A stretch of 64,000 nt of DNA. Source: Siphlonurus alternatus (taxonomy: Eukaryota; Arthropoda; Insecta; Ephemeroptera; Siphlonuridae). Under the pieces are notes generated by a model. The model had not been told where the DNA came from. It searched no databases and worked only from the letters and a program-made list of their open reading frames with translations. Below are positions 1 through 12,842 of the stretch, one piece after another. How positions within the stretch are numbered: position 1 is the stretch's first letter; each line of letters opens with the position of its first letter. Both the position numbers and the translations under genes were made by a program. The stretch spans positions 11,071,628 to 11,135,627 of the forward strand of contig OX463783.1 of assembly GCA_949825025.1 (NCBI GenBank), read 5' to 3'.

Positions 1-1061
1 AACTTCATTAATTTTATTATTGGTTCATGAATCGATTTTGCATTTACAAACCGACTTCATTTAAATGTTTTTCATTTAAAAAACATTTTAATAAATTATT
101 ATGAGGAAATAAAAATAATAAAATTTCAACATGATGCAATTGCTTTTAAAGTCTTAATTTGTTATTCTTAAATAAGCAAAATTCAAAATATAGCATTCAT
201 CGTACAGGGATGTTCATTTTTCGGGGGGGGGGGGTAAATTGGGTTTTACTACACCCATACTTCACATAATATTTGCACGACATTAGTAAAGGGGGCGACA
301 AGAGAGCGCGCAAGCCTAAATGCATGCACAGCGGGCGGCTGTATATTGTCGTTTGAACGTCCGAGCGACCACGCGCGCTCTTCTTCATCCGCTCATATCT
401 CCGTTAAATATAAACGATAAACGTAAATTAAAGGTTATGACAGTTATGAAAACTAGAGAACATGAGCTACGTTTTTTACTTGAAGCTTTTTTTCCTAAAA
501 AAATAATATCTATGATTTTTTTACAATCCATCCGCAAGCTTTGGTTAAAAATTTACTTAATAACCGATTAAACGCCGATTAACTTCTCAATTTTAAAATA
601 TTTTCGCTGTTAATGTCAACTCTTGGCTTCAATTATGTGCTGAAGTTTTTAACTTAGCTTAATTAGGGATTTAATTACGAATTTTTTAAAAAGTGCTTTT
701 TAGCAGCCATTTTTTAAGGGTAACCGGAAATGCCCCAGGGTGATTTTTGGTATGTGATCTACGACAAAAGTCTACATCGAGCCTGAAAATTTCAAAATTT
801 AATAATTTTTTCCGGGTCAAAACTTAATTTTACTGAACTATCAGGGCATCGAGTTCTTTACTGATGGTAATAAAAAAAAAAAAAAAAAAAATGCACAAAC
901 TTCGGAATTTATCAGAGGTCAAGATAGGATTTTCACCTATATTGACTGGAAATGACTGGCCTAATTAAATTTTAGAACTTTTTTTTTTCTTGAATTTTTT
1001 TATTTTTTAAAATTTATTACATTTCATTAATTTGCAATGCAATATTCTTTGACTCCAGCAG
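1..1061. other. AT-rich non-coding stretch with G-run and GC patch
   Basis: No gene could be supported here. The stretch contains a run of ten or more G around 223-234 and a GC-richer patch at about 288-390 that includes CGCGC motifs. The moderately complex segment at about 690-960 reads like an old dispersed repeat. Short open frames over the GC patch on both strands lack splice signals and family resemblance, so they are not called as genes. Confidence 0.5.
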
Positions 1062-1665
1062 TAACTGTATTTATTTTTGTATTTATTTATTGCACATATA
1101 GAACCGTAAGGTACAAAATGCATGTTTACAATATTTTAGTATTGCAATACCTGTAAAAGAAACATAAAAATTAAAACATATTATCATCAGTTTTATATTA
1201 TTATTACAATTACAATAATACATAATATAGTATTATCTAGTCAGTCCACAATACCTGAGAAATAAAACTTTTATATAAAACAAAAAAAACAAAAACATTT
1301 TTATTAATAGAAAACAATCTGAACTAATTCTTTATTATATTTAATAACTATATTATTAAATCAATCTATTACAAGGAAAGCATTTAAACTATTTAAAGCT
1401 GTTCTTTTTCTTGTTATGGCATAAAAATTGTTCTGCATGCAGTAAAAAGTCAATCAGTTTTGACCTAAACCGTTGATTACTAGGTATAAGATGTTTTAAG
1501 GTATCAGGAAGATTATTGTACAGCTTTGGGCCTAATAAATATAAGCTTCGCTTTTCTTGTTCAGACTTAGCAACATCTATATAAATTTTTTGAGAATTTC
1601 TGGTGTTATGGCCTGTTATTTTTTCATTTGTCGTAAAATTGTCAATGTTTTTCCAACTGAGATTA
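1062..1665 (-). mobile_element. 3' end of a truncated non-LTR retrotransposon (LINE)
   Basis: Reading the minus strand from about 1665 down to 1389 gives an open frame with the features of the tail of an insect LINE reverse transcriptase ORF. It has a HNTRNSQ-type motif, then a block reading KRSLYLLGPKLYNNLP, then a basic end with a stop at 1391-1389. Downstream lies about 330 bp of AT-rich 3' UTR that ends in an AATAAATAC-like simple-repeat tail near 1062-1110, as expected for target-primed insertion. The 5' side is cut at about 1665, close to the TTAA-flanked element that follows. The catalytic domains are absent, so this is a dead fragment. Confidence 0.75.
1389..1665 (-). pseudogene. C-terminal remnant of a LINE reverse transcriptase ORF
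   Basis: About 90 codons are open on the minus strand up to a TAG at 1391-1389. The visible sequence holds GHNTRN, then KSEQEKRSLYLLGPKLY, then NNLPDTLKHLIPS. This order (HNTRN, then a short linker, then G-x-K-LxNxLP) is typical of the region after the RT thumb in Jockey/CR1-like insect elements; that assignment is family knowledge. The RT palm and endonuclease are missing. It differs in sequence from the LINE at 34.9-36.7 kb, so it is a separate subfamily. Confidence 0.7.
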
Positions 1666-1713
1666 ATTGTTAAACCAATTTAATCAAGATTAATTTTTTG
1701 CCATGTACTTTAA

Positions 1714-2078
1714 GGTAGAGATAATATGTATCAGCTGGACCAATGCTAAAAAAATCCCATTCATAAAAATTATGAAAAAAATTTAAAATGTTCTCCTCAA
1801 CATCCCCTATCAGTAGGTAAAAAATCAGGTATACAAAAACGAGCTAGTTTTTGAGATATGAATTTTTAAAGTTCTCTAATTTAACATGGAAAAATGGAAC
1901 TTCCATGTTAAATTAGTCAACTTTAAAAATTAATAACTCGAAAACTAGCTCGTTTTTGTATACCTGATATTTTGCCTACTGATAGGGGATGTTGAGGAGA
2001 ACATTTTAAATTTTTTTCATAATTTTTATGAATGGGATTTTTTTAGCATTGGGCCAGCTGATACATATTATCTCTACC
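1714..2078. mobile_element. TTAA-flanked foldback MITE, copy 1
   Basis: The element is an almost complete palindrome of about 365 bp. It starts GGTAGAGATAATATGTATCA and ends with the reverse complement. It is flanked by TTAA on both sides (1710-1713 and 2079-2082), and the arms match nearly base for base for about 170 bp each. TTAA target duplication is typical of piggyBac-type cut-and-paste transposition, so a non-autonomous piggyBac-like origin is inferred; the termini are not a canonical piggyBac CCY start. Relatives in the window lie at 57851-58239 and 23573-23892. Confidence 0.85.
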
Positions 2079-2167
2079 TTAATGCATTAATGTAATATAT
2101 ACACAATTTCATAATTTTCATAAGTTCTTTCCATGACCCCCCACCCCAGTTTGACCCTGCTCCTTAA

Positions 2168-2616
2168 GGTATAACCTGAGAATTTGTGTGTCAAGGTTAA
2201 GAGGCGTGGCTATAGTGGCAACACTGTTTGCATTGGAATGAGCTTAAATTTTTAGGAGGGGGTGGTGACAACAGTCCTTGAGAACGTTGCCACATTTCTC
2301 ATCACATATAGGAAACGATCATCGCCACGGTTCAAAATATATGAAAACAATTCAGAAAAATAGTCTAAAAAATTAGGCTTTAGTAAAAAAAAAAGTAAAA
2401 GAATCTGTTGTATAGTTTTTTTGCAATGCTAATTAACAAATTTAACATTGGAAGGATACAAAATTCTCATTTAAATAAATTAATTATAATTAAACCAACG
2501 GTTAAAAAATTCCGAAAAAATTCAGAGCTAATTTGACGATTGTTGTGAGTCCACCAAATTAATTTGAAGAAAATCTGTTGTAGCGAATTTTTCGTCCAAA
2601 TTTCTCAGGTTAAGCC
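2168..2616. mobile_element. Second TTAA-flanked TIR element
   Basis: The left end reads GGTATAACCTGAGAATTTG. The right end is its near reverse complement (CAAATTTCTCAGGTTAAGCC). TTAA occurs immediately outside both ends (2164-2167 and 2617-2620). The roughly 410-bp interior is AT-rich, does not fold into long arms and has no ORF. It is therefore a different family from the neighbouring palindrome at 1714-2078 although it uses the same target, and it sits only 85 bp away. Confidence 0.65.
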
Positions 2617-3015
2617 TTAAAATAACTCGTTATCATTAAGGAATGTGATTGCTCTGTCTGTGTGCCTGTTTGTCTGAACATCTCTGTCCCTCTCTCCCGC
2701 CCCCCTCCTTCCCCCATCAATGTGACAGGTGATTGTATAGGAGTTTTTACATGTCTTTATATATTCGATATATTTAAATCAGCATGGCACGTATGCAAGT
2801 AAGAAAATGAATAGAAATGAAACCGAATCGAAAAAATGTACAGGCAGTTTTATATTATATATTTAGCCATTATTGTCTTAAATTTCCTCCAGTCAAAAAG
2901 GACAGGTGGAACGAATTGAAAAGAAACGAAATATAGTTTTTATATATCATATTTTATATTCTTCCATATTTTTCTTGTCTGTTAATTTTTTCTTCCAAAA
3001 TTACTATAGTCTGAT

Positions 3016-3812
3016 GAGGAACGGGTAAATGAATCGAAAATATATGAATCGAAAAGTAAACGAATCGAAAGAGAAACGAATCGAAATTTATAATATAGTG
3101 GAAGATATACTACTCTTTTTAAAATGAGTTTTTAAATGTTAGTTGTGTTGAAGATTAATAAATAGGAAACGAAAGGAAATGAATCGAAAATATTTTCGAA
3201 ACCATGGTCGTAAATAATTACAAACATATATTTGGAGATTTTCATATTAGTAACAGAAAGAATAACGATTGAATAGTAGCAATCAAATAATTATATATAG
3301 AGGAAACGAATCGAAAAGGAAACGAATCGAAATTTATAATTATAATATTATAATTCTTTTTAAAATGAGTTTTTAAATGTTAGTTGTGTTGCAGATTAAT
3401 AAATAGGAAACGAAAGGAAATGAATCGAAAATTTTTCGAAACCATGGTTCATAAATAATTACAAACATATATTTGGAGATTTTCATATTAGTAGCAGAAA
3501 GAATAACGATTGAATAGTAGCAATCATATAATTATATATAGAGGAAACGAATCGAAAAGGAAACGAATCGAAAAGGAAACGAATCGAAGAGGAAACGAAT
3601 CGAAATTTGGTGAGCGGTGTTGCCACTAGCACTTTCATAGGCCCCGCCTTCTCTTGGAGGAGGAGCTAGAACCCCCTCCACCAAATTATAAATTTCGATT
3701 CGTTTCCCTTTCGATTCGTTTACTTTTCGATTCGTTTCCTTTTCGATTCGTTTACTTTTCGATTCGTTTACTTTTCGATTCGTATTTTTTCGATTCGTTT
3801 ACCCGCTCCCTA
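3016..3812. mobile_element. Foldback element built from GAATCGAAA motifs
   Basis: The left end (GGAACGGGTAAATGAATCGA) and the right end (TCGATTCGTTTACCCGCTCC) are inverted. The left half carries about twelve GAATCGAAA motifs in one orientation and the right half seven in the opposite orientation, often spaced 15-17 bp apart. The left half also contains a direct duplication of roughly 245 bp (about 3074-3318 and 3319-3560). Between the halves lies a unique GC-richer core (about 3606-3688) bounded by inverted TTTGGTG/CACCAAA. Looser versions of the motif occur upstream at about 2823 and 2910. The arrangement resembles Foldback-type transposons with repeated subterminal binding sites; no transposase is present. 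Confidence 0.75.
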
Positions 3813-3819
3813 ACAATTT

Positions 3820-6800
3820 AGGCATTTAATAATTTTTATAATGTCAGTAATATACGATTTCATTAAATTTAAGACCTTTTTCCTTTTATGATTGATCTAA
3901 AAATGGACATAATCTATTTTCTTACTACTTTGAATATAAATATTATAAATTTCTTTCTCTTTTTTTATAATGTATATTTTGAAAGCTGCTTGTTATGAAT
4001 AAAATTTTATCGTTGATTAGTAAGACATGATTGACATATGAATGAAAATCTACTTTATATAAAATGCAATTGTATTAACTGCTTGTGATGCACTCTGTAT
4101 ACTTCAGTAATGATGTCCAATTGTTATGTTTTCTTTCTATTGATGCACTCAAAATTCCATTCAACTTTTTTTTAACGATAACTTTATTTTGAGATTTTAA
4201 AATGTTTTTCTGATATATTAATTTGATTTTTAACAATAATACTTTCTTTTCTGGGTCATATTATAGATATATTGATATATAACAATCTTATTTTTGTAAT
4301 GCGTAAATGTGAGAATGGGTCATATGAATGTTATTATATCAAATTATAGTTTTTGTCACTTTCATTTCATTTTCTACGGTCTATATTTTGTTATTTTCAA
4401 TAGCTATTGTAAAAAAATTACAGAAGTCAACAAAATGTGTGGCATCAATTTTCACTTATTTGCATGATATTATTGTATAGCAATGTAAACTTCATGCTTC
4501 ATAACTTCATATTATGTATGTATATATGATGTATATATATGTATATTATGTTTAAAAATGCATAGATTTAGGAAAAAAGCAGAATAAATAGACATTTTTA
4601 AAATTATTTGTAATGTGTATATTTATACATAAAAATAACTTGAATATGAATATTTTGTACTGTTATATTATGCTGCATGTTGAATACATAAATACTGTCT
4701 GTTTTATAAATGATATTTTGATAAAATTTTATAACATGGTATTAAAATAGTTAAATGCTGTAGTACGAAATGTAAGATTCAAACGTCAAATTGTTATCTA
4801 CCTTGAAGTGCATTTTCTTGTTTAGTGCAACTTTGTATTACCTGTCTTCTACACTCCACTGTCAATAAAAACCCGGTCAGTAACTGAAGTTGATTGTTTT
4901 TAGTACCTCCAAGAGACAATTTGTGTCAGGCAGTTTAAGAAAGTGAGCAGAAGGTGTCACTAGTTAACTAAAAAATAGCGAAATCATTTACTTACCTTCG
5001 TTTATAGTTCAAGGAATTTGTTTTCATTTTGAAAATTTAGAGCTTAAAAAAATAGATTCCAACTTTTTTAAAACTCAATATGTTTGGTGTATTGTTGTTG
5101 TATTAAATTTATTTTATAATGTTTATTATGTATAAACTATTCAGTAAAAATCAATGTTTTAATTGTACAATAATAAATTAATTTAAATTGAATCTGTATG
5201 GAAAATATTACTTTAATTGAAATTTCAGCATTAAAATTGTATTAATTATAAAAATAAATGTGATTATAGTTTGGAGATATAACCATAAATTGTTAGTGTA
5301 TTTTTTATTTTGTATTAATTTTATGATAATTTTATTATGATTCAATATATATCTACAATAATTACAGTAAAATAAATTGTAAATAATAATTAATATTTTA
5401 TTATTAGAGCTGTAAATAAAACAAATACCGTAATTGCTATATACTCTATACAGCTATAGTACTATTAATTTTAATAATCATGTATATCTGTTTATAAGTT
5501 CAGTATGTTATTTAATTAAATTCTACTAACATAAATAGCAACACATTATAAAGAATTAAACACATTGTCTAATTATAATTACTTCACAGCTTATTTACAA
5601 GAGCAAAATGTCGTTAAAGCAACTGTTACTTTTTTAACTTGCAGCGGAAATGAGATTTTTACTAAATCAACCACCCTATAACTGTACTTTTTGTTATTAC
5701 ATACAAAACGTGTTGAATTTCGTTATGCATATTTTTTTACTATGCAGGATACAGCGGTCACTATTATTTGATAATTTTCAAAGAACCCACAAGTTCACGA
5801 TGCAGAACTTATACAGGAAATGCGTGAGCTGATTTTTTAAATTTGAAGTCCGGCCGCTCTAGTGTGTATTGAATGTATTGAATATTATATCTTAATTTCA
5901 AAGAAGGCTTTTAATATTTAAAAACTGAGTAACAAACATGCAATGAATAAATTGCAAGAAGCTCAATTAAATTAATATTTTAAAAAAGTGCTAAAATTGA
6001 AGAATTTAATAGGGCTAATTCGTAAATTCACAGATTCTCATTTGTTTGATTGGTGCATTTGAAAATACAAAATATGAAAACATAAATGATAATTTAATTT
6101 TTTCTCAACATTTTTTCTCAACCTCTTATTATATTATTATAAGTGGTACAAAATATGACAACAATTCTCATCTCAATTTTAAATTGAAATTTAAGATTCA
6201 AGTCATCATGAATTAATTTTAATAAAAATTCCATAATTATTTTACAATATAAGTCAAGGATATAATAATATTACTTAAATTAATTTAAAATTCAACTAAT
6301 TTAACACATTTATGATATCCTTCACATAGTTACCACAGTTCCTTCATTTTTTTTAAACACATGTGGTTTGCATAATCAGGATCGTCTATCTAGAACCGTG
6401 AGAACTTTTCCATCCTCGACTCTCCTCCACATGCAAACTAACACGGTAGTCTTATAACTCACGCATAACCTTTCATATTAGCGACCTAATGTTTTCCTTT
6501 ATATGCGTGCGACATTATGTATATCATCTTATGTATTTTACAGTTAAGATTTCCCACACTGATTTGTGTAGAAAAATTAATGTTACTGTTGTTTTTATAA
6601 AGATCAATATTAATTTATAATAATGTTTAAAAATCTCTCTTAATTTACATATGACCTTTAATATCACCTATCATGTTAACATTGTAAAAGATCCTATTTA
6701 AATTTTTATAATATTTTTATTGTCACGATTTTTTTTTCAAATTTATTAGTATTAACAATATACCAATAAAGAATTTTATTAATATAATATAAAGTTTATT

Positions 6801-6900
6801 AAATGATTCCTACACTCAAATATCGTATGCTCTTGAAATTTAACATGTAAGCTTCTAAAAACGTTATGTGCGATGTAATTTACAACCATTACATGTTAAA
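3820..6900. other. AT-rich stretch, nothing recognised
   Basis: Very AT-rich sequence with frequent stops in all frames. I saw no splice-flanked coding island, tRNA or long inverted repeat. The short open frame at 5650-5832 has no coding character. Confidence 0.5.
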
Positions 6901-6914
6901 AAGAGATAAATATC

Positions 6915-7139
6915 TTATAACAAAATAAAACATTTGTTTAAAAAGTACGTTGAGTCATTCCCTTCTATATGATGTACATTTTCACCCCTTTTATTCGGCA
7001 CATAAAGCTCAATTTCGCATGCTCCGTGATCATAAGAATGCACGGGATGTTCAGCAGGCAAGTTTTGTGGTTTAATTGTTACGGATCTAAGCTTGAGTGA
7101 AGAAACAAACGCCGGTGGTAAAGCGCAGGTGTGTATCAT
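6915..7139 (-). CDS. Weak candidate exon, unknown product
   Basis: A 74-codon minus-strand frame ends at a TAA at 6915. Its middle part (residues about 20-63, reading IKPQNLPAEHP and YDHGACEIELYVPNKRG) has balanced, non-low-complexity composition unlike the surrounding AT-rich frames. A pyrimidine-rich tract followed by AG lies just upstream on this strand (near 7095), so it could be the start of a 3' exon. I recognise no family. No polyadenylation signal was established, and chance occurrence remains quite possible. Confidence 0.25.
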   Translation of the reverse strand: MIHTCALPPAFVSSLKLRSVTIKPQNLPAEHPVHSYDHGACEIELYVPNKRGENVHHIEGNDSTYFLNKCFILL

Positions 7140-10100
7140 CAGGGATGTATCAGGTTCCAGAATTAGTTAGGGAGCTTATTGTTTTTATAACAGTATATAA
7201 ATAGATGGGGGGTGAATGAAAATGGACAGCTCAATTGGAAGATTTTAACTGTTATAATGTTTTGTTTTGTTCTGTAATTGATGCAGTTTTGATACACTTA
7301 ATAGGTGTGAATTAAAAAAAAAAAATAAGAAGTTTTTATAGCTTAATTTTAAAATCAAATTATATAACTATTGAAATAAAATGCATGCTTTTCAAATGTT
7401 TTTATTATTCTTAAATCAAGAATATGCAATTTCATCCTAAATTTTATAAAGTATTTGAATTTTTATATAAAAATAATGTTGCTTGAAAATTAGTATAAAA
7501 TTAACAGTTAAAATGATGATCTTTAAAAATTAGTGAAGTATAATTAAAAAATAGGTTATTAAAATGCACTGATATAATTTAATTTTGCGGTGTTTTGTAC
7601 TTTTGGCCTGAAAAAAAACACAATTTTTTTCATCTCTAAAATTAATTATGTAATAAATAACAACAGACGCGTTACAGCATCAAACATAACGTAAAAAATG
7701 TGATAAATTTGCATATTTTGAATTGTTTATTTCACGCTATCACGACGCTTTTCAAGGATTCTTTAATTACAAATCACAGTCTTATAATTAATCTAATTAA
7801 TGAAATTGTTTAAGCACCATAACAAAACTCATCGCTTCGTTTGTTATATGATGTAAATTTGTTTATTACCGCTACTGTGAACGAGTTGGTAAAATTCAAA
7901 TTAGAGTTGTTTTTTTAACAACGATGTTTCTTCAATATATTATTACCTCCCACCGAAACCTAAGGCTAAAAACTTGTTTTTATAACTATAGTTTATATGA
8001 CTGATTTTCTAAAAATTTAAACTTTAGTATTATGTTTTCTGCATACGGGAGGTATTATGTCTATATTATCAAAATCATTTAGTATTATCTGATGCTATGT
8101 CAATCTTTATTATAAACTAATATGATTTGTTTCTAAATGTTGTTATAATGCTGATTGAACAAATATAAAATTATGTGATAATTTTATACAACATATTCTT
8201 TTAAAACCAATAATGTGTACTATACAAATATTGACAATTCCTAAACAATTTAATATTTATTCAGCTTAAAATTTTAAACATACTTTTATTATTGATTAAT
8301 TATAAATAAATATTTGTCAATAATAAATACGATAATAATTTCGCCCTAATCTGACTTGAGCTGATATAAAATTAATTTACTTTAAGACTGCCAGTACAAA
8401 TATTATTACACCATAAACAGCAGTTTTTTTGTTGTACGTCTATATTTGGTGCTCACATCTAAAGTGTATAAAAAGTGGGGTAAGAGGGAACGTGGGCAGT
8501 ACCGGAGACTGAGAGATCGTTGCTGCATGCTTTTATCATGCATGTAGATTGGAACACCGAGGAACAGGGTACGTAGAAATAAAGGTCGGACGGTATTTTA
8601 TTAATTTTGCTGGAAATAAAGTAAAACGACAGTTAAACAAGTTTTAGGTTTGTTTTCAGTTATAAATTTTAATACACAGAGGGTAATAAGGTCTTAAGTT
8701 TCTTAAAAATATATTATATAATTCAATCTGCTAGTATTGATTTTTTATTAAAAATTGTTTCTTTGTGAGGAAAAAAAAATATAAAATTCAAATTAAATTT
8801 ATTCCATAGTAATATAATTATAACATTTTGATTTATAATCAATAGTTTCCCTGTAATGATCATTATAATAATTACATTTAGACTCATATAAATTTATTCG
8901 TAATGTATAATTAATTCAATAATCAAATGAGCCATTTAATCACATGAATGATTTAAGATTATGAATTTATTGTTCAGTGATAAAAAATAGACCTGATTTT
9001 TACGAAAGTAAATGCACTTTAGTTCAAATTTCATTCTGTACGTGCTAATATTTATACAAAATATCGTCCCCTGACATTTTCAAATATCACAGCCAGACTA
9101 ATTCAGTCAAGGTTGTCTCAACATTTATTATTGTGAACATTAAATTAAAACGACTTCAGTAACTCCCTATTGGTTCAACATATTGTCATGTTATACGAAT
9201 GTGATAAAAATTTATATGAGACAGATACAAGACAAATCTTTATCTGCAAACTTTACAAGCCATAAAATTAATATTTGTTTAATACGTAACAGACAATGAA
9301 GATATTTTTGGTTGAGATAATTTTATATATTTTTTAATATAATATTGATTATAATTTACAGTTATTTTGTTCAATTGTTTTATAATAATTGAAAAATCAG
9401 GCGATGTACAAACATTAAATAGAGTGAAAACAAAAACGTCATATAACATATATTATATAAAAAAAAAACATGAGATTGTGTTTTATATACGTGTGCAATG
9501 TAATTTTTATGTAGTTAACATAATATACTTCTGACTTGCGATAAATGAATTATATAACACAGCAAAAAAAAAAAAAAATTATACACACAATTTGTGATGA
9601 CTATACGAATTCAAAAAAACATTACATGTCGATTACTAAGAAGTGCGATAATAAAAAGTTATAACTATAAATTACCTTTACTCCACTACTTCAATTTATT
9701 GTATTATACCAGTATATTATAGACGTAACACATTGAAAAATTATAATGCGCAAAAGAAGTTAATAGTTATCCAGAAAACTGTCGAGATTTGTCATCCATT
9801 TAACCACGGTTAATGCATGCTATTAATTTATACTAACTTTAACCGTGTGATTAGTATTAAGAAACCTGGATATCATCCTTCGTGAATCAGGGTTAAATAT
9901 TAAATAATAGATATTTTGTCAGCAGAAACAAGCAGGATTTAATATTTATAGTCAAAATATATTAATATTAAAATTTAAGTGTAAATTATTAGTTACAGTA
10001 TAAATAAATTTATTCGCAATTAAAGCCTCCAATTTAAATACAACATAAATATTTTATATTATAAGCCCTTTTACTTTTTTAATTGACGAAACTTCAACAC

Positions 10101-10815
10101 TCACATTGAGTGAGTATGAATAAATTTAATGTTTAATATCTCACAAAATAAGAAAGCGGAAAATAAAGACATTAATTGCTAGAAACCTCTTACTTTTGCT
10201 TCTCTCTGTACATGATGTTTAAATGTTACTTTTTTTTATTTACAACGAAAAACATTTCCGAGATTACTCAACGATTTTTTGGTTGACTCGAAGCTCGACA
10301 AAAACGACATCCATGTGAACAATACTTTTTTACGTTAATTTTCATAATTCCTCGTATACGTTGTACCGTTTTATCATTATACAGCGGAAATTATGAACCT
10401 AGTATTAAATTTTTAAGTAAAAAATATTTTAAGTTCAGTAGCTTATGTGGTCAATTGAAAACAAAAAATGTAAGTAATCTTGTATTGTCATGATCGTGTC
10501 TGTGAAAATTATTCGATAGTAAAAAATTACAACAAAATCTCAATTTTATGAAATATAATATGAGTATGTTAACAAAGATTTGGCACAGATCTGCAGTTTA
10601 TGGAAGACATCAGTTTTATAAATTAGGACTAGAATTATTAAAATGAAATTCATTTTGTAGGCATCGGGATAACATCGAATTGACTGCTTTTTTTTCTTAT
10701 GTATACTTAGACATTCATCTCCATACTTACTTAGACAAAGATTTTAATGAATTATAAGGAATAGCACCAAAATCGTGTGGGTTCATGGGTTCACCACCCT
10801 CCATGCGTGGTACCT

Positions 10816-10819
<4 letters not shown>
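7140..10819. other. AT-rich stretch, nothing recognised
   Basis: No gene supported. A modestly GC-richer patch at about 8470-8600 contains a small GCATGC/ATGCATG hairpin but no convincing frame or splice site. The rest is AT-rich with scattered homopolymers. Confidence 0.5.

Positions 10820-10909
<90 letters not shown>
10820..10909. repeat. (GA)n microsatellite
   Basis: About 45 uninterrupted GA dinucleotides. The Arg-Glu frame read through it on the + strand is an artefact of the repeat. Confidence 0.97.
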
Positions 10910-11506
10910 AGGAGTAACGTTCGTGCATGCTGTCCAGAAATGATTACTTATTTTATAATTTTTCCAATTATATAATACAATATATTTAAATTATAATTAT
11001 TATCTTTTTGCAATATTTTTGCACATGCGGCATTGATGCGTGGGTGTAGGATTGGTTGCATACACACAAGGCTGAAGATTAACGAGGCTACAATTTGATA
11101 TTTTCTAATGAGATGACTGTACCATATACTATTTATATATGACTGTACTAAACAATTTGAGCTCATTTTCCAGTGCAATGAACAGTCTTTATGACATTTT
11201 TTTTTTGCATATTTGGACCTCGTTTAATGTATTATTAATTTTTTTCTCATTTTCAAAATTAAAAAAAACAACTGAAAAGACTGTGACGTAACAGTCATGT
11301 AAAAATGTAACATGTAAACTAGGAAAAAAAAGTTACTTGACCATGAGCGTAACGTTTTAGAGGGCTAAAAATTAATGAAAATGCAATAAATAACTCGAGG
11401 TTCTCTCTATCCAAATATGCAATAAAGTTTTATTTGTATTTTAACGTTCGTCTGAGATTTTGCCGGTACCAAGTAGATGTGATATTTCGTCCTACCTGTC
11501 ACTTAC

Positions 11507-11704
11507 CGTCTAGTTATGGCAAAACGAACGTCGTCGCGTGACCTCGCCCGACTGGGCTAGCTCCACTTCACACTCCACGTAAAACGGTACATCTCCTCCG
11601 CCATTCAACCGTACGAGAGTCGCAGTCATGACGTAGTCTCGAACTAAAAACCTTTGTAGCTCCCGTGCATTTAAAGTGAATGAATTACAATTTACGGAGC
11701 TCAT
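11507..11704 (-). other. GC-rich minus-strand exon candidate with a strong donor
   Basis: On the minus strand this island is followed immediately by a consensus donor (ACG then GTAAGT, complement of 11506-11501). It contains a 64-codon frame (ATG at 11704, stop at 11510) with balanced composition and several CpGs. The stop falls 3 bp before the donor, so the frame cannot continue through the splice. The island is therefore more likely a 5' UTR or non-coding exon of a minus-strand gene, or a short upstream ORF, than a normal coding exon. No family was recognised. Confidence 0.3.
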
Positions 11705-11709
11705 ACATA

Positions 11710-12840
11710 ATAGTATTAGCTTTTTCTGGTTAAAATTTAAAGTACGTATGATTAATAGTTAATGAGATATTTGTTAATTTGTTTTTTGACATCGTAGTAT
11801 TTTACATTTGTTTTGTCTTTATATTTCTTTGAACACGAAGTTGAATGTTAAATTTGCCACTATGCATAGGAAATGAGAGTAGCAGGGCAAAAATATTTTG
11901 CACTTGGAATTTTAATGCTAATTTATTCTAAAATTGAAATAAATTTTTTTAACACGGTTCTTTGATAAAAATAATTTGGTACAGTCCACTTATCAAATTT
12001 GGTGTATCGAATTTGATAATTTTAAAATTCACACCCACATTTTATGGAATGTGGTTTTAAATTATAACAATTAACATTTTAGATTAAGCTTCCTGCTTCT
12101 GAATTGTTTTTTTATTTTTACTAATTATTTATTCACTATATGTTAATAAAATAGGTTCATTGATATTTTAATAGTATTTTCAACCTTTTTCTTGATTATT
12201 TGTTGTTGTTTTATTTTATTTTGCGATAAAATTGATTAAATTAAAATATTATCGTGATTTTTTGGATTATTTTGCATGTTATGTTTAAAATTATGTAAAG
12301 AAATTCAGTAAAATTTTATCATACGATTGAAATAATTATTAATAATTACGTTTTTATAAAACATAACAATAATAAACAAGGAAGTTTTTCAGGGGCAAAC
12401 AAATTGAAATTCAACAAAGGTTTGTTGATTTGGGTGGAGTATGAGTTGAAATTTAATCATTCATTTAACCCACGTGTACGATAATAGTTCCTTTGTCTAA
12501 TTTTGATCACGGAGACCTAGAAAGTTTTAATTCGTTAATATAAATATAGACGTGATGGTTTATTATGTGCACTGAAATTTTAATTCATTTATGTTGTTTT
12601 CATTTGAAGTCTGTAGGGATTCACCTATTTTTAAGCTGTGTTGTGTAAAATTTATTTTGTCATCAATATACGCAAATAACTTAATTAAAATACCATATAA
12701 AGAAAATTTGCTAAAACGAGTACTTAATGAATATTTCACAACTTTCTGTTTTTCTCATGCTAAATTCCATGTCAAATATTGATTTACAGTATAAGTGTGC
12801 TTATGAAGAAACTTTCTCAGCTGTACTTCTTATATTTGTT
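11710..12840. other. AT-rich stretch, nothing recognised
   Basis: No gene, RNA or element supported. The short open frame at 12591-12782 looks random. Confidence 0.5.
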
Positions 12841-12842
12841 AC

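Noticed and set aside
3016..3812. CRISPR-like array of regular repeats
   Set aside because: Motifs are 9-11 bp, spacers are 5-8 bp or irregular, the halves are inverted and the DNA is eukaryotic.
10775..10975. 66-codon Arg-Glu frame
   Set aside because: It is the (GA)n microsatellite read as protein.
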